Numbered from the stretch's first letter, positions 41,225-49,791 are shown. The stretch is 64,000 bases of DNA from Streptomyces carminius (GCF_002794255.1 NZ_PGGW01000069.1:610877-674876); one strand, 5' to 3'. Translations and numbers: made by a program. Notes: generated by a model not told the origin, from the letters alone.

Positions 41225-43179
41225 GCCGCACCGAACCGGGCCCGGCCCGCCGGCTGACCCCGCACGCGGTCCGTTTCCTGCGCGGCAGGAAACGGGTGCT
41301 GGCACTGCTGGGCGCCTGGTCGCTGCTGGAGTCCGCGCAGACCTTCCTGTTCGGCTACGGGGTGGCCCAGTCCCTGGACCGCGGCTTCCTGGCCGGGCAG
41401 ACCGGCACCGGGCTGCTCTGGCTGGCCGTGGCCGCCGTGGCGACCCTCGCCGGCGGACTGGCCACCCGGGGGGTCTTCCGCGCCCTGGCCGACCTCGTCG
41501 AGCCGCTCCGGGACGGACTGCTGCGCCGGGTGGTGACCCGCGCCCTGCGCGAGGCGGCGGCGGACCCGGCCCGGGCCGACAGCTCGGCCGTCTCCCGCCT
41601 CACCCACCAGACCGAACTGGCCCGGGACAGCTTCGCGGGCCTGGTGCTGGTACTGCGCTCCTTCGTCTTCACCGCCGCCGGGGCGCTGGCCGGGCTGGCC
41701 TCCCTCGCCCCGCTGCTGCTGGTGGTCGTGGTGCCGCCGCTGGTGCTGGGCCTGCTGCTGTTCACCGCCACCCTGGTGCCGATGGCGGCCCGGCAGCGGG
41801 ACTTCCTCACCGCCGACGAGGCGCTGGCCACCCGGTACGGGGCCGTCGCCGCGGGGCTGCGGGACGTGGTGGCGTGCGGCGCCGAGCGGCGTACGGCCGC
41901 GGAGGCGGACGGGCTGGTGGACACCGAGGTCGGCGCTGCCCGCTCGCTCGCCCGCTGGGCCGCGGCCCGCACCCTGGCGCTGGGGGTGGCCGGGCAGCTG
42001 CCGGTCGTCCTGCTGCTGGTCGCCTCCCCGTGGCTGCTGGACCGGGGGGTCACGGCGGGCGCGCTGCTGGGCGCGCTGACCTATCTGACCCAGTCGCTCC
42101 TGCCCGCCCTGCACACCCTGATGAGCGCGCTGGGCACCGCGGGCACCCGGCTGCTGGTGATCCTGGACCGGCTGGTCGGTCCCGGGGACGCCGGGGAGGT
42201 CGGGGACACGGGGGACGCCGCAGAGCCCGCGGCCGGGAAGGCGCCCCCACCCGCTCCCGTCCCCACCGCCTCCACCGCCCCCGCCGTCCCCGCCGTCCGC
42301 CGGGAGTCCGGCTCCCGGGTGGAGCTGCGCTCGGTGACCTTCGCCTACGGTCCCGGCGCCCAGCCGGTGCTCCGCGATGTCGGTCTGGTGGTCGAGCCCG
42401 GTGAGCACCTGGTGGTCGTGGGTCCCAGCGGCATCGGCAAGTCCACGCTGGCCGCCCTCGTCGCGGGCCTGCTCGCACCGGACGAGGGCGAGGTGCTGGT
42501 GGACGGCGAGCCGGCCCGGCGGCTGCGCGGTCTGGAGGCCGGGGAGCTGGCGCGGCGGCGGGTGCTGATCCCGCAGCAGGCGTATGTCTTCACGGGCACC
42601 CTCCGCGACAACCTGTGCTATCTGTGCCCGCCGGAGCCCGAGGTGCCCGGGGAGGCCGTGGCCGCCTCGGTGGCCGCGGTCGGGCTCGGACCGCTGGTGG
42701 ACCGGCTGGGCGGACTGGACGCGGTGGTCGACCCGGCGGCGCTCTCCCAGGGGGAGCGGCAGCTCGTCGCCCTCGGCCGGGCCCATCTGTCGCCGGCCCC
42801 GCTGGTGCTGCTGGACGAGGCCACCTGCCATCTGGACCCGGTGGCCGAGGCCCGGGCCGAGCGGGCGTTCGCCGCCCGGCCCGGCACCCTGGTGGTGATC
42901 GCCCACCGGATCAGCTCGGCGCACCGGGCCGACCGGGTGCTGGTGATGGACGGCGCCCGGGCCACCGCCGGGAGCCACCGGGAACTGCTGGCGGGCTCCG
43001 CCCTCTACCGCGACCTCGTCGGCCGGTGGCACACCGGGCGCGACGGCGGACGAAATGGCGGACGCGACGGCGGACAGAAGGATGGACGCGACGGGGAACG
43101 GGACCTGCCGGCGGGCCGCGCCCGGTCCGGGCCGCCGCCCGCGGTCCCGCTGTCCGGCGGCGGTGCCGCACCGGTCTGA
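41221..43179 (+). CDS. amfA: ABC exporter subunit of the SapB cluster (AmfA/RamB-like)
   Basis: A 652-residue half-transporter from GTG 41221. The membrane domain spans about 20-305 and a Pro/Ala-rich linker spans about 320-358. The ATPase domain has Walker A GPSGIGKST, Q-loop LIPQQAYVFTG, signature LSQGERQL, Walker B LVLLDEATCHLD and H-loop VIAHRISS. All are canonical, unlike its partner. After the ATPase come about 50 residues of Gly/Arg/Asp repeats (GRDGGRNGGRDGG and similar), encoded by short DNA repeats near 43035-43100. With AmfB it should export the SapB-type peptide. It is convergent with amfR. Confidence 0.92.
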   Translation: MSRTEPGPARRLTPHAVRFLRGRKRVLALLGAWSLLESAQTFLFGYGVAQSLDRGFLAGQTGTGLLWLAVAAVATLAGGLATRGVFRALADLVEPLRDGLLRRVVTRALREAAADPARADSSAVSRLTHQTELARDSFAGLVLVLRSFVFTAAGALAGLASLAPLLLVVVVPPLVLGLLLFTATLVPMAARQRDFLTADEALATRYGAVAAGLRDVVACGAERRTAAEADGLVDTEVGAARSLARWAAARTLALGVAGQLPVVLLLVASPWLLDRGVTAGALLGALTYLTQSLLPALHTLMSALGTAGTRLLVILDRLVGPGDAGEVGDTGDAAEPAAGKAPPPAPVPTASTAPAVPAVRRESGSRVELRSVTFAYGPGAQPVLRDVGLVVEPGEHLVVVGPSGIGKSTLAALVAGLLAPDEGEVLVDGEPARRLRGLEAGELARRRVLIPQQAYVFTGTLRDNLCYLCPPEPEVPGEAVAASVAAVGLGPLVDRLGGLDAVVDPAALSQGERQLVALGRAHLSPAPLVLLDEATCHLDPVAEARAERAFAARPGTLVVIAHRISSAHRADRVLVMDGARATAGSHRELLAGSALYRDLVGRWHTGRDGGRNGGRDGGQKDGRDGERDLPAGRARSGPPPAVPLSGGGAAPV

Positions 43180-43224
43180 TGCCGCACCGGCGCCGCCGGA
43201 CCTCCGCGTGGTGGGTGTCCTCCG

Positions 43225-43830
43225 CTACACCCAGCCCGCGCCCTGGGAGATCCTTATGGCGTCGACGCGGTTGCGCGCGCCGGTCTTCCGCGTGATGGCG
43301 GACATGTAGTTGCGTATGGTCCCGCACGACAGGTGCAGTCGGCCGGCTATCTCGGAGACCGTCGCACCTCTGGCTGCCAGGGACAGCACGCTCAGCTCCC
43401 GTGCGGTGAGCGGCATGTCCGCCGCGCGCAGCAGATCATGGGCCAGGGATTCGTCCACATAGCGGCGGCCGGCGGCAACATTCCGGATGCCTTCCATTAA
43501 TTTCTGCGGAGTGGCGTCCTTGTTCACGAAACCGAGGGCGTGGGCGTCATAGGCGCGGCGCAGCACCCCGGGTCTTCCCGGGGTGGCCAGAACCAGTAGG
43601 CCACAATCTGCCTTTGGCATATGCCGACACAGCTCGGCGACGCTGCCCCCCTCCGGTCCCTCCGGGCCGTCCAGGTCGACGACGCACACGTCCGCCCGCA
43701 GGGACCGGAGTCGACCGGGGGCGTTCGACCAGGGGACATCCCTGACCTCCATGTCGGGCGCCTTGTTGAGCAACGCTGCCAGGCCGGATCTCAACAGGCT
43801 GAAGTGGTGCACCAGCAGTACCTGAATCAC
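43225..43830 (-). CDS. amfR: AmfR/RamR-type orphan response regulator with a TTA codon
   Basis: A 201-residue protein from GTG 43830 (IQVLLVHHFSLLRSGL). The receiver has a phospho-site-like Asp in VCVVDLDG, Thr in LVLATPG and Lys in FVNKDAT. The usual acidic pair is replaced by His-His, so Mg-dependent phosphorylation is doubtful. The C-terminal LuxR HTH is LTARELSVLSLAARGATVSE to GTIRNYMSAITRKTGA. Residue 111 is encoded by TTA (43500-43498), which requires the bldA tRNA, so translation should be developmentally gated. It activates the amf operon. No partner kinase gene is adjacent. Confidence 0.95.
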   Translation of the reverse strand: MIQVLLVHHFSLLRSGLAALLNKAPDMEVRDVPWSNAPGRLRSLRADVCVVDLDGPEGPEGGSVAELCRHMPKADCGLLVLATPGRPGVLRRAYDAHALGFVNKDATPQKLMEGIRNVAAGRRYVDESLAHDLLRAADMPLTARELSVLSLAARGATVSEIAGRLHLSCGTIRNYMSAITRKTGARNRVDAIRISQGAGWV

Positions 43831-43987
43831 GGTCGGCTCCTCCAGTGCCCTGTCCGGGCGAAGTTTGTCGAACACCCGTCAACAGATACCTACAACGGTC
43901 CCCTGATAACGCAGACTTTCGGCCAGTACCGACGAGTATTCAGAGGCGCTGGAAGCTGTTCGGGGGCGCGCGCCTGACCTGTGCGAA

Positions 43988-44641
43988 TTATCGGCGCGCG
44001 CCGTCCTGTGCCGTGATGTCGATCAATCGGCACGCCATTTCGATATCGCCGCGCACCTGTTCGCCCGAGGCCCGCCCGGAGAGCCAGCCGGTCAGGGCCG
44101 AGTGCCAGGTGTGCTCGATCACCCGGACCGCCGGGAGACGCTCCGTCCCGGGGGTCCCCGCGTCCCCCGCCGTCCCCAGGGCGTCCAGGATGATGGCCGT
44201 GGTGAGCCGGGAGACCGCGTCGACCTCCGCGCCGGCCGAACGGTCCGCGAACGTGAACGCGCGCACCATGGCCTCCGTCAGCCGCGGCTCCCGCTGGAGC
44301 GCGCGGAAGGCGCGCAGCAGTGTGCCGGCGACCCGGGCCGAGGGCTCCGGCTCCTGCGGCGGATGCCGGTGCAGTGACCGGTGGAGATGTTCCAGCCGGT
44401 CGTGCATGGTGGCGACCAGCAGGTGGATCTTGGAGGGGAAGTGGCGGTAGAGCGTGCCGAGCGCGACACCGGACGTCTCGGCGACCTCGCGCATCTGCAC
44501 CGCCTCGAAGCCGCCGCGCCGGGCCAGGGAGACCGTGGCGTCCAGGATGCGGCGGCGGCGCGCCTCCTGGCGCTCGGCGCGCCGCGGGGCGGCGGGGGCA
44601 GGCGCGAGGGGGCGGGGGTGTGCCGTCGGCTGTTCTGTCAT
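43988..44641 (-). CDS. TetR-family regulator, KstR-like
   Basis: A 217-residue protein from ATG 44641. After a Pro/Ala/Arg-rich N-terminal arm comes the HTH: RRRILDATVSLARRGGFEAV, REVAETSGVALGTLYRHFPS then KIHLLVA. This closely resembles KstR, the mycobacterial and rhodococcal repressor of cholesterol/lipid catabolism. A perfect KstR-type operator lies in the divergent intergenic region. It probably represses itself and the glycosyltransferase operon until an acyl-CoA-type ligand binds. The ligand is not known here. Confidence 0.9.
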   Translation of the reverse strand: MTEQPTAHPRPLAPAPAAPRRAERQEARRRRILDATVSLARRGGFEAVQMREVAETSGVALGTLYRHFPSKIHLLVATMHDRLEHLHRSLHRHPPQEPEPSARVAGTLLRAFRALQREPRLTEAMVRAFTFADRSAGAEVDAVSRLTTAIILDALGTAGDAGTPGTERLPAVRVIEHTWHSALTGWLSGRASGEQVRGDIEMACRLIDITAQDGARR

Positions 44642-44852
44642 CTACCCGTCCTGCCTGCCTGCCGTCCTGCCTGCCGGGGCCCGTCCGTCTCCGCCGGGCC
44701 GCACGGGTCCGGCACGGGGGGTGCCGTGGTGCGAATCACCCGGGCCGTCCGGCCCGGATCACCTACCGGCCGGTAATCTTGCGGGTCGGGGCCGTACGGA
44801 CCGCCGGACCGGACACGGCCGGAGTGCGAGCGGGGCGCGGCCCGGCCATCCT

Positions 44853-44866
44853 TGAAACTTGTTCCA
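44853..44866. promoter_or_regulatory. KstR-type operator
   Basis: TGAAACTTGTTCCA matches the 14-base KstR consensus TnnAACnnGTTnnA at every fixed position. It lies between the KstR-like gene (start 44641) and the GT4 gene (start 44933), 67 bases before the latter. Confidence 0.82.
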
Positions 44867-44932
44867 GATTAACGCGAGCGGTTACGCTCCCGCGGAGGTT
44901 TGCCGCGAGATCCTTGCAGAAGGGGGCCGTGA

Positions 44933-46333
44933 GTGACGGCAGAGGCCACCAGGGACGCCGCGCCCGGTCCCCTGGCGGGCACGGCCGCCGACGGCGGCCG
45001 ACCGCTGCGGATCGCACTGCTCACCTACAAGGGGAACCCGTTCTGCGGCGGCCAGGGCGTCTACGTACGGCACCTGTCGCGCGAACTGGCCAGGCTCGGC
45101 CACCGCGTCGAGGTGATCGGCGCCCAGCCCTACCCCGTCCTCGACGCCCCCGGAGCGGACGGGGAGGACCGCTGGGCTGGGGAGACCACCCTCACCGGAC
45201 TCCCCAGCCTCGACCTCTACCGCCAGCCCGACCCCTTCCGCACCCCGCGGCTGGGGGAGTACCGCGACTGGATCGACGTGCTGGAGGTCGCCACCATGCG
45301 GACCGGCGGCTTCCCCGAGCCGCTGACCTTCTCGCTGCGCGCCCGCCGCCTGCTGGCCGCCCGGCGCGGCGACTTCGACGTCGTCCACGACAACCAGACC
45401 CTCGGCTACGGGCTGCTGGGCCTGGAACGGCTCGGCCTCCCCCTGGTCACCACCGTCCACCACCCCATCACCGTGGACCGGCGGCTGGAGCTGGCCGCCG
45501 CCGCGGACTGGCGCAAGCGGGCCTCGGTGCGCCGCTGGTACGGCTTCACCCGGATGCAGAAACGGGTCGCCCGGCGGCTGCCGCGGATCCTGACCGTCTC
45601 CGGCTCCTCCCGCCGGGAGATCACCGAGCACCTCGGGGTGCGCCCCGAGCGCGTCCACGTCGTGCACATCGGTGCCGACACCCGGCTGTTCTCCCCCGAC
45701 CCGGCCGTCCCGGAGATCCCCGGCCGCATCGTCACCACCTCCAGCGCCGACGTCCCCCTCAAGGGACTGGTCCACCTGGTGGAGGCGCTGGCCAAGGTCC
45801 GCGCCGAGTACCCGGACGCGCATCTGGTCGTGGTGGGCGGACGGCCCGGGAAGGGCCCGGTTGCCGACGCCCTGGAACGCTACGGGCTCGGCGGCGCGGT
45901 CGAGTTCGTCAAGGGCATAAGCGACCGCGAGCTGGCCGACCTGGTGCGCGGCGCCCAGGTCGCCTGCGTTCCCTCCCTCTACGAGGGCTTCTCGCTGCCC
46001 GCCGCCGAGGCCATGGCCACCGGCACCCCGCTGGTCGCCACCACCGGGGGAGCCATCCCCGAGGTCGCCGGCCCCGACGGCGAGACCTGCCTGGCCGTGC
46101 CCCCGGCCGACGCCGGGGCGCTGGCCGCCGCCCTGGGGCGCCTGCTGGGCGACGCGGCCCTGCGGGCGCGGCTGGGCGCGGCCGGACGGGAGCGGGTGCT
46201 GCGCCGCTTCACCTGGGAGCAGGCCGCCCGCGGCACGGTGGAGCACTACCGCACGGCGATCGGGAACGCCGGGCGGGCCGGACACGACGAGAACGGGAGC
46301 GCGGCGGCCCGGCGCGCTCCCGTCACCGGCTAG
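44933..46333 (+). CDS. GT4-family glycosyltransferase
   Basis: A 466-residue protein from GTG 44933. The N-terminal Rossmann domain has IALLTYKGNPFCGGQGVYVR (nucleotide-sugar loop). FDVVHDNQTLGYGLLGL and TVHHPITVDRR continue it. The C-terminal domain carries the retaining GT-B motif VPSLYEGFSLPAAEAMATGT (E-x7-E). There is no signal peptide. Acceptor unknown. It is the first gene of a three-gene unit with a methyltransferase and an alpha/alpha-toroid protein, under a KstR-type operator. That points to glycosylation/methylation of a lipid or isoprenoid. Confidence 0.92.
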   Translation: MTAEATRDAAPGPLAGTAADGGRPLRIALLTYKGNPFCGGQGVYVRHLSRELARLGHRVEVIGAQPYPVLDAPGADGEDRWAGETTLTGLPSLDLYRQPDPFRTPRLGEYRDWIDVLEVATMRTGGFPEPLTFSLRARRLLAARRGDFDVVHDNQTLGYGLLGLERLGLPLVTTVHHPITVDRRLELAAAADWRKRASVRRWYGFTRMQKRVARRLPRILTVSGSSRREITEHLGVRPERVHVVHIGADTRLFSPDPAVPEIPGRIVTTSSADVPLKGLVHLVEALAKVRAEYPDAHLVVVGGRPGKGPVADALERYGLGGAVEFVKGISDRELADLVRGAQVACVPSLYEGFSLPAAEAMATGTPLVATTGGAIPEVAGPDGETCLAVPPADAGALAAALGRLLGDAALRARLGAAGRERVLRRFTWEQAARGTVEHYRTAIGNAGRAGHDENGSAAARRAPVTG

Positions 46334-46453
46334 CGCCGTGACCGCGAAGGCGCGCCGGGACCTCCCCGCCGTGGGGAGCCGCGGGCCGGCGGGCCTCCCC
46401 GGTCACGGCACCGGTTCCCTCCCGCACATCACCGAGGAAGGCAGACCAGTTCA

Positions 46454-47254
46454 GTGCTGACCGTGGACTTCTCCCGCTTCCCGCTCGCCCCCGGCGACCG
46501 GGTCCTGGACCTGGGGTGCGGCGCCGGCCGCCACGCCTTCGAGTGCTACCGGCGCGGCGCGCGCGTGGTCGCGCTGGACCGCAACGGCGAGGAGATCCGC
46601 GAGGTCGCCAAGTGGTTCGCCGCCATGCGGGAGGCCGGCGAGGCGCCGGCGGGCGCCGAGGCCACCGCGCTGGAGGGCGACGCCCTCGCGCTGCCCTTCG
46701 AGGACGACAGTTTCGACGCGGTGATCGTCTCCGAGGTGATGGAGCACATCCCCGACGACAAGGGCGTCCTGGCCGAGCTGGTGCGGGTGCTGCGCCCCGG
46801 CGGCCGGATCGCGGTGACCGTGCCGCGCTACGGCCCGGAGAAGGTGTGCTGGACGCTGTCCGACGCGTACCACGAGGTCGAGGGCGGCCACATCCGCATC
46901 TACCGCGCCGACGAACTGCTGGCGAGGATCCGCGAGGCGGGCCTGGAACCGTACGGGACGCACCACGCCCACGCCCTGCACTCCCCGTACTGGTGGCTCA
47001 AGTGCGCCTTCGGGGTGAACCGGGACGGGGACGAGGCCGCGTTGCCGGTGCGCGCGTACCACAAGTTGCTGGTCTGGGACATCATGAGGAAACCCCTGGT
47101 CACCCGGCTCGCCGAGCGTGCGCTCGACCCCGTCATGGGCAAGAGCTTCGTGGCGTACGCCACCAAGCCGCACCTTCCGGCCGCCCCGGTCCCCGGCGCG
47201 GAGACCACCGTCCCGGGGACCGCCACCCCGGAGACCGGCACGGAGCGGGTATGA
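46454..47254 (+). CDS. Class I SAM-dependent methyltransferase
   Basis: A 266-residue protein from GTG 46454. Motif I is RVLDLGCGAGRHAFECYRRG. Motif II/III is VVALDRNGEEI. VIVSEVMEHIPDDKGVLAEL with VLRPGGRIAVTVPRYGPE follows, as in UbiG/UbiE-type enzymes. The last about 30 residues are Pro/Thr-rich. It lies 120 bases after the GT4 gene and overlaps the next gene by 4 bases. The substrate is probably the same lipid or glycolipid handled by its neighbours. Confidence 0.9.
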   Translation: MLTVDFSRFPLAPGDRVLDLGCGAGRHAFECYRRGARVVALDRNGEEIREVAKWFAAMREAGEAPAGAEATALEGDALALPFEDDSFDAVIVSEVMEHIPDDKGVLAELVRVLRPGGRIAVTVPRYGPEKVCWTLSDAYHEVEGGHIRIYRADELLARIREAGLEPYGTHHAHALHSPYWWLKCAFGVNRDGDEAALPVRAYHKLLVWDIMRKPLVTRLAERALDPVMGKSFVAYATKPHLPAAPVPGAETTVPGTATPETGTERV

Positions 47255-48318
47255 CGAGCCCGGACCGCACCGAGCGGCTCGTCCTGCCGGGCGTGCTCAC
47301 CGCCGAGCAGGCCGCGCGGACCGTCGCGGGCATCGCCGCCGTCCAGCGTCCCGACGGCGCGATCCCGTGGTTCCGCGGCCACCACCTCGACCCCTGGGAC
47401 CACGTCGAGGCCGCCATGGCGCTGGACACGGCCGGCGAGCACGAACGCGCCGAGGCCGCCTACCGCTGGCTGGCCGAGCACCAGAATCCGGACGGCTCCT
47501 GGTACGCCGCCTACGCCGACGGGGACGCCGCACACCCCACCGACCCGGGCAGGGAGAGCAACTTCTGCGCGTACGTCGCCGTCGGGGTGTGGCACCACTA
47601 CCTCGCCACGGGCGACGAGACGTTCGTGGAGCGGATGTGGCCGGTGGTCGTCGCGGCGATCGGCTTCGTCCTGGACCTCCAGCAGCCCGGCGGCCAGATC
47701 GGCTGGAAGCGGGACGCCGACGGCACCGCCTCCCCCGACGCCCTGCTGACCGGCTGCTCCTCCGTCCACCAGGCGCTGCGCTGCGCGCTGGCGCTGGCCG
47801 AGCACCGCGAGGAGCCGCAGCCCGGCTGGGAGTTGGCGCTGGGCCGGCTGGGTCACGCGATACGCCGCCATCCCGAGCGTTTCCTGGACAAGAGCCGCTA
47901 CTCGATGGACTGGTACTACCCGGTCCTCGGCGGGGCGCTGACCGGGCCCGAGGCCAAGGAGCGGATCGAGTCCGGCTGGGACCGCTTCGTCGTCCCCGGC
48001 CTGGGGGTGCGCTGCGTACTGCCCAATCCCTGGGTGACCGGCGGCGAGAGCGCCGAACTCGCGCTCGCCCTGTGGGTGATGGGGGAGTCCGACCGGGCGC
48101 TGGAGATCCTGCGCTGGATGCAGCACCTGCGGAACGCGGACGGCATGTACTGGACCGGCTATGTCTTCGCGGACGACGCCTTCTGGCCCGAGGAGCTGAC
48201 CGCCTGGACGGCGGGCTCGCTGCTGCTGGCCGTCGCCGCGCTGGGCGGCGACGAGGCCACGGTGGCGGTCTTCGGCGGGGAGCGGCTGCCGACGGGACTG
48301 GAACCGGACTGCTGTTGA
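47251..48318 (+). CDS. Alpha/alpha-toroid protein (annotated prenyltransferase-like)
   Basis: A 355-residue protein from ATG 47251. Repeated helical hairpins include QRPDGAIPWFRGHHLDPWDH, AYRWLAEHQNPDGSWYAAY, LDLQQPGGQIGWKRDADG and LRWMQHLRNADGMYWTGY. The fold resembles squalene-cyclase, prenyltransferase-beta and six-hairpin glycosidases. The glycosidase-like acids (DPWDHVEAA, EELTAWTAG) make a sugar-active or glycolipid-active role at least as likely as prenyl transfer. It is the last gene of the KstR-controlled unit, translationally coupled to the methyltransferase. Confidence 0.8.
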   Translation: MTSPDRTERLVLPGVLTAEQAARTVAGIAAVQRPDGAIPWFRGHHLDPWDHVEAAMALDTAGEHERAEAAYRWLAEHQNPDGSWYAAYADGDAAHPTDPGRESNFCAYVAVGVWHHYLATGDETFVERMWPVVVAAIGFVLDLQQPGGQIGWKRDADGTASPDALLTGCSSVHQALRCALALAEHREEPQPGWELALGRLGHAIRRHPERFLDKSRYSMDWYYPVLGGALTGPEAKERIESGWDRFVVPGLGVRCVLPNPWVTGGESAELALALWVMGESDRALEILRWMQHLRNADGMYWTGYVFADDAFWPEELTAWTAGSLLLAVAALGGDEATVAVFGGERLPTGLEPDCC

Positions 48319-48319
48319 G

Positions 48320-48359
48320 CCGCCGGGACGCGGCCGGCCGGGCCGGCGTCCCGTGGCGG
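48320..48359. terminator. Terminator between convergent genes
   Basis: CCGCC (48320-48324) and GGGACGC (48325-48331) pair with GCGTCCC (48346-48352) and GGCGG (48355-48359), with a 2-base bulge. It starts right after the toroid-gene stop. Confidence 0.7.
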
Positions 48360-48363
48360 TCCG

Positions 48364-48660
48364 TCAGTAACGGCGGATCCGGGCCGCCAGCAGATGGCCG
48401 ATGAACAGGTAGACCACGGCCGCGATGCCGTAGTTGATCAGCACCTGGAACCAGCCGGGCTCCAGGTCGAAGAGGTCGTGGGACCAGCCCGCCAGCCAGC
48501 GGGCGGCGTCCTGTACGAACACGACCAGATCGTTGCCCCGGTTGGCGTCCAGCACGTACAGCAGGATCCAGAGACCGATGATGGCCGCCATGATGTCCGC
48601 GACGATCCGGATCACCAGGGCCGCCGTACTGCCTCCGCTTCGTCGGACAGTAGTGACCAT
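48364..48660 (-). CDS. Small membrane protein of unknown function
   Basis: A 98-residue protein from ATG 48660. Two membrane helices are visible, LVIRIVADIMAAIIGLWILL and VLINYGIAAVVYLFIGHLLA. The connecting loop DLFDLEPGWF is probably outside. It ends in the basic AARIRRY. Similar short proteins are common in Streptomyces without assigned function. Monocistronic. Confidence 0.8.
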   Translation of the reverse strand: MVTTVRRSGGSTAALVIRIVADIMAAIIGLWILLYVLDANRGNDLVVFVQDAARWLAGWSHDLFDLEPGWFQVLINYGIAAVVYLFIGHLLAARIRRY

Positions 48661-48765
48661 GTGCTCCGGATTGCCGCTCCGTACGCGCGCAAACCCGATC
48701 CGCCCGGAATCAGGGGCTGTTGAGGCGTCCGACGGGAGACGGTGCGCGGGGTGCCCCCGGTACGG

Positions 48766-48800
48766 CGTCGGCCCCGCCCGGAAAACGGGCGGGGCCGACG
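48766..48800 (-). terminator. Terminator downstream of the gene at 48832-49791
   Basis: CGTCGGCCCCGCCCG (48766-48780) pairs perfectly with 48786-48800 around a GAAAA loop, a 15-bp stem. Confidence 0.85.
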
Positions 48801-48831
48801 GAGTGCCGCCGCGCGGCGGGGGCCGGGCCGG

Positions 48832-49791
48832 TCAGCCGCGCTGGATGCCCGAGGTGTCCTGCAGGACGCCGCGGCGGCCGTCCTGGGTCTGGGCGACCAG
48901 CGTCTGGCCGCGCTGTTCCACCGCCAGGTACCAGGTGCCCGGCGCCAGTTCGGCGATCTGGCTGTGCGAACCGTCCTCGCTGTACAGCGGACGGGCCACC
49001 GGCACGGCGAACCAGAAGGGCTGGAAGCCGGGGTCGGCCGGGGCACCGGCCGCCGGACCCGGACCCGGAGCCTGCTGCTGCGCGGGCTGGCCGCCGCCGT
49101 ACGGCTGGTGACCGGCCGGCTGGCCCTGCTGCATCGGCTGCCCCTGCTGGCCGGGCTGCATCGACTGCATCGGCTGGCCCGGCTGCATCGGCTGACCGGG
49201 CTGACCCGGCTGGGGGCCGCCGGGATAGCCGTAGCCGCCCGGCTGGGGGCCGCCCGGGTAGCCGTAGCCGCCCTGCTGCCCCGGCTGCGGACCCGTGCCG
49301 TAGGGGTTCGGGGCCTGCGGGGAGGGCGCCGGCAGCAGCGGGGCCTTCAGCGCGGAGACGGTGTTGCCCAGAACGGCGAAGGCCGCCATGACCAGACCCC
49401 CGATGAGCGTCAGCCAGGCGCCGACCCCCAGTTCCAGACTCCGGTTGAGGTTCATGCCCTCCGGGTCCGGCAGGACGGTGGAGAACATCGACCACAGTGC
49501 CGCCCAGCCCGTGAACACGGCCAGCGCGGTACCCCACTGTTCGAGGCCGAGCCCGGCCACCTTGCGGTCGCCGGGCAGTATCCGTCCGGCGACGAGCAGG
49601 GCGGCGGCGATCAGTGCGGCGAGAGTCACGGTCGGCAGCAGCGGGAAGAGCGCCGGCTCCCAGCTGTTGACCGTGCAGTTCTCGGAGCAGTTCTCCGAGG
49701 CCTCGAAGAAGGCGAGGAACGAGGCGATGAACAGCAGCACCGCTGCTCCGATTACCGCACCATCGCTTCGGGTGAGCGAGCGGATGTTCAC
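48832..49791 (-). CDS. Four-helix membrane protein with Gly/Pro/Gln repeat linker
   Basis: A 319-residue protein from ATG 49791 (MNIRSLTRSDGAVIGAAVLL). Four membrane helices span about 12-150, with a Cys-containing outer loop (SENCSENCTVNSW). A Pro/Gln/Gly/Tyr-rich linker (YGYPGGPQPG repeats, then MQPGQ-type repeats, about 160-250) leads to a compact C-terminal domain. That domain (FWFAVPVARPLYSED, TWYLAVEQRGQTLVAQT) is built like small protein-interaction or chaperone-like domains of actinobacterial membrane proteins. Function unknown. The layout resembles DUF5336-type proteins. Confidence 0.82.
   Translation of the reverse strand: MNIRSLTRSDGAVIGAAVLLFIASFLAFFEASENCSENCTVNSWEPALFPLLPTVTLAALIAAALLVAGRILPGDRKVAGLGLEQWGTALAVFTGWAALWSMFSTVLPDPEGMNLNRSLELGVGAWLTLIGGLVMAAFAVLGNTVSALKAPLLPAPSPQAPNPYGTGPQPGQQGGYGYPGGPQPGGYGYPGGPQPGQPGQPMQPGQPMQSMQPGQQGQPMQQGQPAGHQPYGGGQPAQQQAPGPGPAAGAPADPGFQPFWFAVPVARPLYSEDGSHSQIAELAPGTWYLAVEQRGQTLVAQTQDGRRGVLQDTSGIQRG
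49208..49273. repeat. 33-base tandem repeat (two copies) in the linker-coding region
   Basis: A unit beginning GGCTGGGGGCCGCC starts at 49208 and again at 49241 and encodes YGYPGGPQPG-type repeats in the minus-strand gene. The neighbouring Met/Pro/Gly/Gln stretch to about 49085 is also low-complexity. Confidence 0.8.
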
